This document shows, in pieces, positions 34,327-44,533 of a stretch of 64,000 nt of DNA. The notes beneath the pieces are model-generated. The model was not told the DNA's origin and did not search any database. It worked only from the letters and a program-made list of their open reading frames with translations. Every line of letters begins with the position of its first letter. The first letter of the stretch is position 1. The stretch covers positions 11,116,001-11,180,000 of the forward strand of contig NC_092312.1 in the NCBI RefSeq assembly GCF_036785885.1. The letters run 5' to 3'. The position numbers and the translations under genes were made by a program. The DNA is from Coffea arabica. Lineage: Eukaryota > Streptophyta > Magnoliopsida > Gentianales > Rubiaceae.

Positions 34327-36183
34327 TGTGAGGCCCCAGTCCGTTCGTAAGCTGATATGAGGGTTATTCGTTAATCGGTGGGGTGAAATTCGGGTTTTAA
34401 GGCTAAGGAGAAAAACCCTAACCTCGGTTAAGGTTGAAAACCCTAGTTTATTTTATTAGAAGGTTTAAGTGGGATTTTTTTTTTATCGCCCTCCTTTTCT
34501 ACATTTTTTTCTTTATTAGAACTTTTCCCAGATAATTCTTATGAGTAAATATAGGTTTTAGATGATTTTTCTAGTATCGGTTAGTTTTTGAAAAATTAAG
34601 GATATATAATGGACGTGAGACCCGCTAGTGCGAAAAGTTCGAAAAAATTCGGCCAATTAGGTTAAGTTCCGGACATTGGGTGAAATTTATCGGGTGTTAA
34701 GAGATAAGTAGAGGTTGTGATGTGATTGATGTAAGAGAGAAAAAGGATAGAGATGCTTTAAATGGAGTGACAAGTGTCACTATCTCATTGGTTGGACTTG
34801 TTGGACAACTATTCACCTTTTTGACTTTTTACCATTTAGTTAAAATATCTCAAAAAACTACCAAAAATTCACTCTTTCCTCCTCCCTCTTGGTCGGCCAT
34901 CTTGAGCAAAGAAGAAAGAAAACTCTTCCAATTTCTAACTTCCATCTAACTCAAATCTTTCAAAACAATCACATAAACTTGTTTCTACTCCATAAAATCT
35001 CTTCATTAGGTGTTATTTAGTAGTTTGATAAAGTGTTTGGAGAAGCTAAGGTGTCAAGCAACTCTCTCTCTCTTGCTTTACTAGACAGTGGTGAGTTAGG
35101 CGGAGCCGGTGGGGCCCACTACTAGCGAACACGTGCGAAACGATTTTGTTTTAGTACTACTTTTGGTATTTTGGGTAAGTATTCAGGCCGCTCTTGTGTG
35201 TTCGTTGCTTATGTGTTTCGATTTGTATGAAAAGGGTACCTAGGCGAGGGTGTACTTTATCGCACTCGATCTAAACCCTAATTTGCGCACATATCTGTAC
35301 ATGGCTTGTGTATATAAGCAATTTTGGAACTAAAACCCTTGAACTTGTGGCTTAGGGTAACTTTTGAATAATTTTGTACAATTTGTGAGTTTGGGGCTGA
35401 TCTCAATACCTCGAGGGACTATTCGGCCGGTTAGGGCTTGGTCGAAGTCAGTCCAACTTGGATTGAGGTCACCAAGTTTGTAAATCCGGTTCACCGAGTT
35501 GTGAACCAAGTTTGTGACCCGAGCTTGTGACTCAAGTTCAAGTTTGTAATTTCGTTCGCCCAGGCAAGTTTGTGAGGTGACTGGCCAGTGAGGGTGATAA
35601 GGTGTCCGGTAGGTGTACAAGTGAAGTTCTACGGACCTTATTTATGGTCGACGGAGTGTCGACAGGAGATCACGCATGGCAAATGACTTGGCTTTGGAGC
35701 CATATGTATCCTTATCATGTGATGTTATTTTTCTGCTTTTGCTTTACTCCTACTGTGTAAATGTGGTTACATGAAATTTACGTTTTTACCCCTGTTTACT
35801 TACTAAGCTTCTAACTTACCCCGTTTCCTTTGTTTTCCTTAGCAGGGGACGACGCGGGGAACTTTGGGACTCTGCCGTTAGTATAGTTAGGTCTCGTTTG
35901 TAATAGTTGGACAGTTAGAATGTTTATTTTTGTTTTGGTGGTTTGTATAAGGACCTTCCTTAGGGTCTACCTTCTACTGGTTGTTGTTATAGTATATTAG
36001 AGAGGTTTGACTTGATGCTTTTGAAGATGTAAATAGAACTTTTGGTGCTTGTATATATTATACACAGTTTTCTTTTGGTTTAATATCGTTTTATTAGTTT
36101 TGTGTTTCGAGTCCTGGCACGAGCTAGACAGGCGTCCCGCCGATACCCTAGGGTTCGCCCTTGGGAGAAGCGGGGGCGTCACA
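34327..36183 (+). repeat. 3' LTR
   Basis: 1,857 bp, same termini as the 5' LTR, with TATATAAG at 35311-35318. It ends GGGGGCGTCACA and is followed by the TCGTG duplication at 36184-36188. Confidence 0.93.
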
Positions 36184-38298
36184 TCGTGGAAGTAGAGTTG
36201 GAGATACATTCCTGAACCATGATGAGGAATCAGTTGATTAATGAAATGGTAAGTCTGTCCTTGAATCTTGAAAGTGTAGATTCCATTATTTCTTTTGCAG
36301 AGCGTTTTGTCGTAGTGAACACCAAAGGAGGTAAAAGCAAACATATTGTTATATGTTCTAACATATGTACGAAAACAAATTGCCTCCTGTGTCTCAGCAG
36401 TGAAGAGCTCAACAAGAACACTCGGTAATTTGTTGTCATGGAGAACAACAGAACCATCAGAGCAGCAGAAGTTAGCTGTTTCAGAATGGAATTTTTGTGC
36501 ATGACAATACTGACATTCTTCTTTTGGAGGTAACTTATATGACTTGTCAGGTATGCAACTAAGCGCGTCAATGCCTTGTAGGACTCTATTACCTATAAAT
36601 TAAAAATGACAAGTTGTTATGTTGAATGTTTAGCTAGTTCGAAATAGAGCAGGATACTGATCAATGGTACAGGTATTTGGAAAATATCAAAGGGGAAAAT
36701 TATACTGCTTTTTGGTGGAATCAGAAAAGAAGAATAATAATTTACAACCTTTTGATGCATTAGATTTTCTCCTTGAGTGTTTGGCCGGACAATGTCTTGT
36801 AGAATGTTTGGTTGTATAAATAAAACATAGGTTAATAATTAATCCAAAAAAAATGAGGCGCTAGGTAGTTGTATAGGTGATTAAGGAAGGTGAAGATTGA
36901 AAATATTCGGAGTCAAAAGCTTAGCTTTAAGTAAAAGAAGAGCATAGTACCTCGACTCTTAGTCTGTTTAGCAGTATGCTCTGTAGCTGCATTGGACGTG
37001 CTACTGTTATTCGGTGGAGTTACAGTAGGCCTCGTAGATAACGATATTGATTGTTCTATTAAGAATAAGCATAGAGAAAGTGACTAAATCATGTCGGGAA
37101 TTATAGTATTTTGTAAGCAGAGTTGGTGAGATAATCAAATATGTGCAACCTGATACTTCCTGGAGGCTTTGAGAGAGGAAGTTGTAACAACCAGGGCATA
37201 GTCGGCGTTCATCTAATGTATATGTATACAAAATAAATAAAGACTAATATTTGTTGTAAATAGATTCAACGGTATATGATGTAAAAAAAATATAAACAGT
37301 AGAAAAGAATAACAAACCTGACCAATGGAAACCAGAGTTTCCAGAGCATCGGTACTTATCATTCGACTTTGTATTCGAGCAGGATCCTAATTGTAAATCA
37401 CAAGTGTATGGTACACAATACAAATGTAATAATAAATGCTAAAAAGTTAAACCATGGAACATAAAAGTAATTAATACCTCTTTCATAGCTAGAGAAAATA
37501 GTGATATATTTTTTAGACTTGTCATTGTCGTTTGATTCGGGCACATCCATGGCTGAAAATAGTAATCAGCAGTGAATAATGTAGATATGAGAATAAGTAA
37601 AAGATAACATTGTAAAATTCGAAGGATGAGTTAGACGTACGTTTGTATGTTAATATACCTTTTGCATTGCTCTTAACCGGCTCTTGAATGACTAATCCAG
37701 AAGTAGATGGCACTTCAGCAAATAAGATATTCTTTGCAGCAAAAGTGGCACATTCCATTTTGTTGAGACTTTCTGGAGATGATACTTCAGCACATAGTAT
37801 GCTGTTTGTAGCAGAAGTGGAACTAAGGTGTTTTTTAGGAATCTCTGCCTCTTGAGTCGACAGGCAGTCGGTAGTCATAGTAGCACTTAACTCAGTAGCA
37901 GGAGCAGTATGCATAGTTCCTTTAATATGCTCTGATGCATCAGCACCAAAAGATAAGCGCATCTTTTTTCTATGATAAGCCTCTCTCTGCTTCTGTCGAC
38001 GGAGTTCCCTTTTTTTTGCCAAACGATTCTGTTCTTCTTCAACTTTTGCTTGGTCACAATGAAGACGAAAAGTCTCCCCAAGAAGCGATTTTTCAGCGCG
38101 TTTCAATTGTTCAGGAGCAGAGAGCGCTAAAAAATTATTTAATTTCCTTTTCTGATACGCCTCTCTTTGTTTGGCCAAACGAATTTCCCTTTCTCTAGGA
38201 GAGAGCGCAGCGTATTGTTTTCTTAATTTTTCATTACGTTGTTTCTTTTTTTCAGTTATTGGATCAACAGTATCAATAACAAACTTGGAGAAGCTCAT
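36184..38298 (-). pseudogene. Helitron Rep/helicase, N-terminal exons, severed from the rest
   Basis: The protein begins at ATG 38298 (MSFSKFVIDTVDPITEKKK) with an exon to about 37659 that is rich in Lys, Arg and Glu and carries repeated LAKQREAYQKRK-type segments, as at the start of plant Helitron proteins. Several small exons appear to follow, including one with DERRLCPGCYNFLSQSLQ (near 37160-37220). The last exon (to about 36592) reads VLQGIDALSCIPDKSYKLPP, then a zinc-like segment CQYCHAQKFHSETANFCC and NNMFAFTSFGVHYD. Its frame reaches the LTR insertion at 36184 (...LQLYFHD) and resumes at 30226 (TEHELQNRMAV...), counting the 5-bp duplication once. Small-exon boundaries are uncertain. 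I see no stop inside the last exon. Confidence 0.8.
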
Positions 38299-38859
38299 TG
38301 TATTGGACAGCAAGAGTCATATAGGCAATAAAGGAAAATGCAACATCTAGTAATCCAAAACTAATAAGACATTCATTCATTCATTTAATAAACAGAAGAA
38401 TGACGAAAATAAGCATGCATATAAAACCGAACCTGCAACTGGCGAGCAAACTTAACGGATAACAACCAGTCGATGGAGTTGCAGATATAAGAAGCAGGAA
38501 AGGACAAAGTTAGCAAACGAAGTTGGAAGTCGACAAAACAAAGAAAGAGGAAGTTGTTTAAGAGGTGGAAGCTGTTTAAAAGCTGCAAAGAAGAAAATGG
38601 AAGGCGATGAATAAAACATGCAACAAGAATACAATCATTATATACTCGAAGAGAAATAGAGTGATTACCTTCTTCGACCAAAGAAAGGACAGACGGCAGA
38701 AAACTAAAACTCCAGTTGGAAAGCAAAAAAAAGGATGCAGCGACACAAATGCAATTTCAAAGATATCAGTATGTTAATGGGTTATGACACAAAACCACCA
38801 TCTATCTATATCTATATGATATATGAGATATGAGAGATGGGAGACAATGAGCTTTCTGG

Positions 38860-39235
38860 AACAAAGAAACAAACGATCTTTTCCTTTGCATGGCAACAGA
38901 CAGATGCCTCCATTTAAAATCTTTCCCTCTGCATGGCAACAGACAGATGCCTCCAACAGACAGATGCCTCCATTTGAAATCTTTCCCTCTGCATGGTAAC
39001 AGACAGATGGCTCTATTTTAAATTTTGTTTCACCAACAAAACTAATGAACCTTGGATTGCACATACTCCAACCATCTAGATACCTCCATTTAAAATCTTT
39101 CACTCTGCATGGCAACAGACAGATGCCTCCATCTGAAATCTTTCCCTCTGCATAGCAACAGACAGATGGCTCTCTTTTAAATTTTGTTTCACCAACAAAG
39201 CTAATGAACCTTGGATTGCACACACTCCAACTATC
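38860..39235. repeat. Tandem repeats near the Helitron 5' end
   Basis: At least five copies of a unit of about 43 bp built on GCATGGCAACAGACAGATG followed by CTCCATTTAAAATCTTTCC, starting near 38890, 38932, 38990, 39108 and 39150. A larger unit of about 160 bp (from the unit at 38990 through CCTTGGATTGCACATACTCC to about 39070) is duplicated at about 39150-39230. Copies differ by a few substitutions. They lie upstream of the Rep/helicase start. Confidence 0.8.
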
Positions 39236-39369
39236 TGACTGTAATCCGATAAAAGAAAGTAGATGAAACTTAACGAAGCAAATGAAACTGATGCCCCTTT
39301 TTTTCTCAAATTTTCCTCACAAACAAAGCAGATGAAATTGCAAGGCGAAAACTGCGGCAAAGAGGAAAA

Positions 39370-39398
39370 TCCAACTACTTCTTATATATGTGTATAGA
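39370..39398 (-). other. Helitron 5' terminus
   Basis: On the minus strand the element starts TCTATACACATATATAAG. The preceding host base is A and the base after the 3' end is T, as required for Helitron insertion. Confidence 0.8.
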
Positions 39399-39400
39399 TA

Positions 39401-39703
39401 TACTCCCTCCCTTTTTTTATAACTGACGTTTAAGGTTTTGCACACCAGTTAAGAAAAATTTTTCATTGCTTAAATTTGTACACTACTTTCCTTTTGTACT
39501 CTCATTAATTACTAGGGTTGGTACAAAGAGAGAAGCAATAATTACTAGGAGTAGTAATTAAGAACCCTGTATTGGAAAAGAGAGATAAAAAAGTAAAATT
39601 GTGAAAAAATAATTAATACTGTATGGGGATAATAAAATGACAGATAAAAGTACACTAGAGTAAATTTCTTAAATGTCAGTTATTAAAAAAAAGGGAGGAA
39701 GTA
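39401..39703. mobile_element. Stowaway-type MITE, 299 bp
   Basis: The element is 39403-39701, flanked by TA on both sides. The left end CTCCCTCCC plus T run, ATAACTGACGTTTAAG is inverted at the right end as CTTAAATGTCAGTTAT, A run, GGGAGGAAG. TA duplication and CTCCCTCC ends define Stowaway (Tc1/mariner-derived) MITEs. No coding capacity. Confidence 0.88.
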
Positions 39704-41798
39704 CGTACATACACACACTCTCAAATAAGATTCAAGTCGAGATAACCGTCACCTTCGAGTCTTTAATGGCAACTAGCTGCCAGCAATCTATTGAGGTTAC
39801 CGAGGGATCTCATGTTAATTTGCACCTCATGATAATAAAGTACTGTGAGAGAAAAAAATTGTCATCTTCGGTAGCCAAAGAAAAAGAGTAGGATTCATAC
39901 CATTATAGTCTATAGTTTTGCCTTGGTCTGCAGTATTACGATGCATGAGTGCATGAATACATTATAGACCATTCAAACAAGTAATGACCCTGGAACTTGG
40001 AAGCGTCTGCCCCTGCATCACTTCACCTTTTATATTAAGTAACATAAATATATGTATGCTATCTACATCTCACTGCAGTTCAAAAGAAATTTCTGGTTCA
40101 AAGAACCAAGACGAGTAGTCAAGTTACCACCTGTTGTTGTTGTTGTTGTCTTTTTCCCCTCTTCTGTTTTTGGTTCAATTGAGATTCTCAGAGTGCTGAT
40201 ATTTGTCTCGTGGAATGTTATGAATAGATTAGAAGTCATAAGCACAAAAATGGGTGCTTAGACATATTATTGAGTAAAGATATATGATCAATCTAAAGTT
40301 TCATGAAATGTGATTTCTTCGACAACTAGCATGTCCTAATTAATCTCACTTAGAACTAGCTGCTACAAATGTAACGAAGGTGACTTGTGGGGTTCGATTC
40401 ATTTTGCGTAACAAATTAGAAGTGAATAGTGACTTGCCATTCTTGGATTTTATTGCGAATTCAAAAAAATGCTCAATCAGATTAATCTCATCATGGGAGA
40501 GTATTCAGTTGGACGATACGATGATAGGAATTATAAGTAACATGTAACGTTACGCAACAAAACCTATGTTTAGGAATCCATAGCAACTTTAGTCTTTTGT
40601 TCAAGAAAACGTTTTACTAGTAAGGAATGCAAGGGGCGAAAGTTAGAGGAAAACAAAATCCAGACAATGAACCGAACCCTCAATCCTCATTTCTAAGAAC
40701 AGTGAACGAAAGAATCGACCGTCCAATACCAATGAAATTTCCATAAAGGTCCGTTCTACACTTTTGGATGATAAATAACAACGCATCCTTCCACTAGCGC
40801 ACACTTAGACCACGCCCACCACCAATCCAAATGTCCCAGCCGCAAGTAGTCCCTCTTGTGTCAAAAGTCTATTGGATCATATCCAAACAACGCGCAGCAC
40901 AACAGGCAGTAGTGAAAAGGAATTGGAAATATCCAACAAATGTCAACGTATTTATTGGCATAATGGTTTCTTTACAGGAATGTGCAATAACTAATGCATC
41001 CCTTCTCCAACCTACCCTTCATTGACGCACACATGGTCACACTGCCAATTCGAGGTTGGTCCGAACAAGTACGATTGGTGCGTGTGTCTGTCTTCAATTA
41101 GCACTATAAGATTTAATGTACAAAGTGCGACTAGCAGCGAATTATGCAATATCAATACTAAATTCAGCGATTTTACGTTTTTGAATGCTCATTTCTTAAC
41201 CACTATCAATTTTATATTTTTCATACACGAGTTTGTACATATTTGTTAGAGATCAAATCTCTTATTCTGCATTTTCAAAATTTAGAATATTTTAAAAAAT
41301 TTTATTAGCAGGTGCTAGACGTTCGTCCGGATTAACAGTGATTCAATTTCCTTCAAATTTCTTTCTTGATCCCTTTGAATCCCCTTTCCTAGTATAGAGT
41401 AAGAATAAATATAGAATACAATTTATCGTATCTAACTAGAAAAAAAAAAAAAAAGAGTTGGTATTTTTTTGTACATCAATTCTTACGGCAAATACACCAG
41501 ACTCAACACAATATGGCACCAAATTGGTATTTGCACCAAGTGCCCACAGTCATACACGCACAGATGCACACAGCTCATGCACGGAAAAACTGGCAATAGC
41601 CAAAGAACTCCCCCCCCAACTGCCATCCACTTGTTAGCTTTCTTGCTCTCCCCCATCTTAAATGCTTGCCTTTTTAACTCCTTTTACTACTTAAATGTTC
41701 TTCTCCTTATTGTTGTCTTCCAACTCCTTGAAGCTGAACAGCTTATAACGTCAAATTCAAAAAATCCCACAAAACAAGAAACCTCTCTCCTCAAAATC
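39704..41798. other. Spacer upstream of the glycine-rich protein gene
   Basis: Nothing convincing. There is a short GTT repeat (about 40133-40150). The last few hundred bases presumably hold the promoter and leader of the 41799 gene, but I see no clear TATA box. Confidence 0.4.
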
Positions 41799-42242
41799 AT
41801 GAATTCCATAGCTGCCACCTCTGTCATCCTAGCCATCTTCTTCATTCTCGCGGCCTCCTCTTCCTCCGCGGTCCGACCCGACCCGAATCACGCCACTGAT
41901 GAAAAGCCCCACCAGAGCCAGAGCAAAGGTGGGGGTGGTGATGACAGCGGTGAGTATGGAGGGTTCTTCGGACCCGGAGGTGGGTTCAACATACCCGGGT
42001 TCGGAACTGTTGGTGGAGGGTACGGAGCCGGGTATGGAGGTCCGAGCGGAGGGTACGGCAGAGGTGGCATCATAAGGCCAACTGTTGTGTGCAAGGAAAA
42101 AGGCCCCTGCTACAAGAAGAAGCTGATTTGTCCCGCCAAGTGCTTCAGCTCATTCAGCCGATCTGGAAAAGGGTACGGCGCCGGTGGCGGTGGCGGTGGC
42201 TGCACCATGGATTGCAAGAAGAACTGTGTTGCCTATTGTTAA
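41799..42242 (+). CDS. Secreted glycine-rich protein with eight C-terminal cysteines
   Basis: A single exon from ATG 41799 to TAA 42240-42242 gives 147 residues. The frame is open further left but starts there only at a non-ATG codon. Residues 1-24 form a clear signal peptide (hydrophobic VILAIFFILAAS, then a Ser/Ala cleavage zone before VRPDP). Residues 44-90 are a glycine-rich, Tyr/Phe-spaced domain of GGYG and GGFF type. The C-terminus has cysteines at 98, 104, 111, 115, 135, 139, 143 and 147, interrupted by a second Gly run. The layout suggests an extracellular or cell-wall protein with four disulfides; plant GRP-type wall proteins look similar, but the exact subfamily and function are not recognised. 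It is GC-richer than its flanks, as usual for Gly-rich genes. Confidence 0.85.
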   Translation: MNSIAATSVILAIFFILAASSSSAVRPDPNHATDEKPHQSQSKGGGGDDSGEYGGFFGPGGGFNIPGFGTVGGGYGAGYGGPSGGYGRGGIIRPTVVCKEKGPCYKKKLICPAKCFSSFSRSGKGYGAGGGGGGCTMDCKKNCVAYC

Positions 42243-43158
42243 GCACATAAAGCTGGTGGCTCCTCTATGGTTGGGTTGGGCTCGGCGTTCTTGGTTACTA
42301 CTACGACTACTAAACTAGAAAATGGTATGGTGGCTGCTTTTGATGCAACTCCTATTGAGTTTTCTATAGTTACAGAAGTATTTTAAGTATTACTATGAAT
42401 ATATAAAGAAAAAACGCCATGTGATGTAACTTATGGTATTGTTACTTGGTGTAATGTGTGAGCTTAATTATGCAGCCAATGAGATATTGTGAGGTATTAT
42501 GGTAATTTGGGTGTGAATTTGGTCCTTTTTTTTTTGGGGTGATTTATGCTTGACAATTTTAATTCTTGAAGATTTAATTTGACCTGTGAGGATGAAGTGA
42601 TGATCGAGATTAGCTGTTGGGTGTTTGGTCTAGTTCTTGGTTCACTCATCTTTTCTTGATTTTGTAACAAGTTTAATGGTTACATGGATGGAATACAAGG
42701 CATCTCCTGCTATGCATTGGCGGTGTGGTGTTGTTGACTTGTTATTTTCATAGCTAATTTTCGATCGGGTCATGATATTAACCACCAACTCTCCAATTTT
42801 AAGATAGATAGACTACAAAAGACCGGTGAGATCTTTATTGCGGGGGTATCCTCTCCAAACCCTGATTTGGGTTATGTTTATCCGCGTTCCAGGAAGGATC
42901 GTCACCGACTCCACTTCTTCTGTTATCCAATGGATAATTTGGAAACTTTCAAAACTGAAAATCCTACAAGAGAAAGAGGATTATCGCCTGATCCCAGAAC
43001 AAACCAGACGATTTCTGCTTTCCTGATGCCATCGTTCTTTAGATTTAGAAATAGCTCTTTTAGCTCTGTATAAACAAATCAAGACCTCGTCCACCCCTAC
43101 AAATTTAACAGAAGTAATCCAACGTATTATCATTAACAGCATCATCACCAATAGCTCC
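42243..43158. other. Spacer between the glycine-rich and A20 genes
   Basis: It holds the 3' region of the glycine-rich gene and probably the leader of the A20 gene. A frame of 66-68 codons near 42826-43073 begins at a non-ATG codon in one reading and resembles nothing I know. Confidence 0.4.
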
Positions 43159-43422
43159 ATGCCGTTCCATACTTTGATTGAGTGCAAAGCTGTGATGGAT
43201 CCACCGTTGTGTGCCAGAGGGTGCGGTTTCCATGGAAGCCCAGCTACCGAAAATCTGTGTTCAAAGTGCTACAGAGGTCATCTCAAAGAAAAGGAAAAAG
43301 AAGCTGCAGAAGCAGCAGCAGCCAAGAATTTTGTCCTTGCTTTGCCTGTTCCTTTAGCAAGAGTTGGTTCTACGGTTTGTGGTACTACTGATAATAAAAG
43401 AGCTGTTAATTGTTATAGTTAA
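43159..43422 (+). CDS. A20-type zinc-finger protein without an AN1 domain
   Basis: An intronless frame from ATG 43159 to TAA 43420-43422, 87 residues; a second in-frame ATG at 43195 gives 75 residues and starts MDPPLCARGCGF, closer to the usual start of the family. The finger is C-x3-C-x11-C-x2-C (LCARGCGFHGS...NLCSKCYRGH). Then come a Lys/Glu/Ala-rich helix (KEKEKEAAEAAAA) and a short tail. Plant stress-associated proteins (SAPs) normally carry A20 plus a C-terminal AN1 finger in about 150-170 residues; here translation stops before any AN1, and I find no AN1 Cys/His pattern in the following kilobase. A20 domains bind ubiquitin. It could be a genuine A20-only SAP or a truncated duplicate. 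Confidence 0.8.
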   Translation: MPFHTLIECKAVMDPPLCARGCGFHGSPATENLCSKCYRGHLKEKEKEAAEAAAAKNFVLALPVPLARVGSTVCGTTDNKRAVNCYS

Positions 43423-44179
43423 TTGCGATGGATAAATCTTCTTGTTCATGTCAAGATCTGTGATCTAGTAGCTGCAATATGGGCGTTCTTTGCGGCTGAA
43501 TTTCGCTGCTAACGTGTGTAGGGGAACCAGATCGTTTGCATTTCAATCTAGATTACGTTACCAAACTAGGAAACGATGATGACTTTTGGACTCCAAACTC
43601 TCTCTCCAATCTTGCGCCAAGCAGAGCATAAGATCATTCTAGACTATCCATCGTATATTTTATCGTGGCAATATGAAGAGTCCATGTAATGGTAGAACAA
43701 AACGAGTATGTTTTGACTACTTGAATACTTTTTATGTTTGTTTTCTTTTTCTGAAGAAGTTGGGATTGACAAGAAGAAGAAAAGGGAAATTTTGAGTCTT
43801 AATAGAAAAGAAAAATAAAAGAACGACGACAAGAAGAAGAGAGAAGCTGCCAAGAATGGAACTTTGCTTTGGTGTATCTAACGGACGGTAGCATTTATTA
43901 TGTAAAGATGGGAAATTACTTATTGACATCTTTTAACTTTTTGTGCGTTTTGGCATTGTAACTAAAAGCACGGTCCGTTTAACTAAAAAAGCACATCACT
44001 CTCTGTTCCTCTCTCTGTGTTAGACCAAACAAATGATTCTGCCTACTAATGAGTGAGTGCGAGGAATATTGAACAATAGAATGATCAAGAATTAGTTTTC
44101 TTTTTCCTTGGGGAAAATAGTAAAAATTAAATGGAGAAAGTATCTAAACACAAACGTCATAATAAATGTGAATCTATAA

Positions 44180-44533
44180 TACTCCCTCCGTCCCATTTTG
44201 TTAGTCTTGGTTTTTTTTCCACACAGATTAAGAAAGTGTAATTAATTTGATTGGAAACATAAATTTAGATTATTAATTTCCTAAAATACCCTTATGCTAA
44301 TCACGAAGAGTGCCAATTAATATCAGTTACAGCTAATGGGTTAGTATTGGAAAAGCTCAATGTATTCAATGTAGTGGGTTAGTATTTAATAACAATGTAT
44401 TAATAACAAGATATTTAATAAGGGTATTTTAGACAATTTGAAAGATTACTACATTTCTTAATGGGAAAGTGGACTACAATTTGGGACAGACTAAAAAAGA
44501 AAACAAGACTATCAAAGTGGGACGGAGGGAGTA
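44180..44533. mobile_element. Stowaway-type MITE, 350 bp
   Basis: The element is 44182-44531, flanked by TA. The ends CTCCCTCCGTCCCA and TGGGACGGAGGGAG are a perfect inverted pair; inverted similarity continues inward (TTAGTCTTG against CAAGACTA). These are the canonical plant Stowaway termini. No coding capacity. Confidence 0.93.

Larger units (their letters stand above)
30227..36183 (+). mobile_element. Gag-only LTR retrotransposon (TR-GAG type, Ty3/Gypsy-like), nested in the Helitron
   Basis: Two LTRs of 1,856 and 1,857 bp (30227-32082, 34327-36183), each TG...CA, enclose a 2.2-kb internal region with a tRNA-Met-type primer site, a coiled-coil ORF, a gag pseudogene and a polypurine tract. 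The element is flanked by TCGTG on both sides. No protease, reverse transcriptase, RNase H or integrase is present; gag runs straight into a remnant that looks like the very 3' end of pol. That architecture matches the TR-GAG class of non-autonomous plant elements. It lies opposite to the Helitron strand and splits its Rep frame exactly. By eye the LTRs differ at about 54 positions (about 3%), mostly transitions, so the insertion is fairly young. Confidence 0.93.
23596..39398 (-). mobile_element. Helitron rolling-circle transposon, 15.8 kb including a nested LTR element
   Basis: On the minus strand the element begins TCTATACACATATA (5' end at 39398) and ends with a GC-rich hairpin followed by CTAG (3' end at 23596). 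The flanking bases give A before TC and T after CTAG, the expected A|T insertion without target duplication. It encodes a Rep/helicase (38298 to 26229) and, after it, an RPA-like protein (26065 to 23861), the usual pair in large plant Helitrons. Without the nested retrotransposon (30227-36183) it would be about 9.8 kb. The Rep/helicase is inactivated by nonsense codons and by the insertion; the RPA-like frame remains open. Tandem repeats sit near its 5' end. Confidence 0.9.

Noticed and set aside
38860..39235. Regularly spaced repeats resembling a CRISPR array
   Set aside because: The genome is that of a plant, the units are contiguous tandem copies without unique spacers, and they lie inside a Helitron.
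41469..41798. Upstream extension of the glycine-rich protein
   Set aside because: The frame is open but begins at a non-ATG codon. The signal peptide begins naturally at ATG 41799.
42826..43073. Two overlapping frames before the A20 gene
   Set aside because: No family resemblance and at least one starts at a non-ATG codon. Probably leader or spacer.
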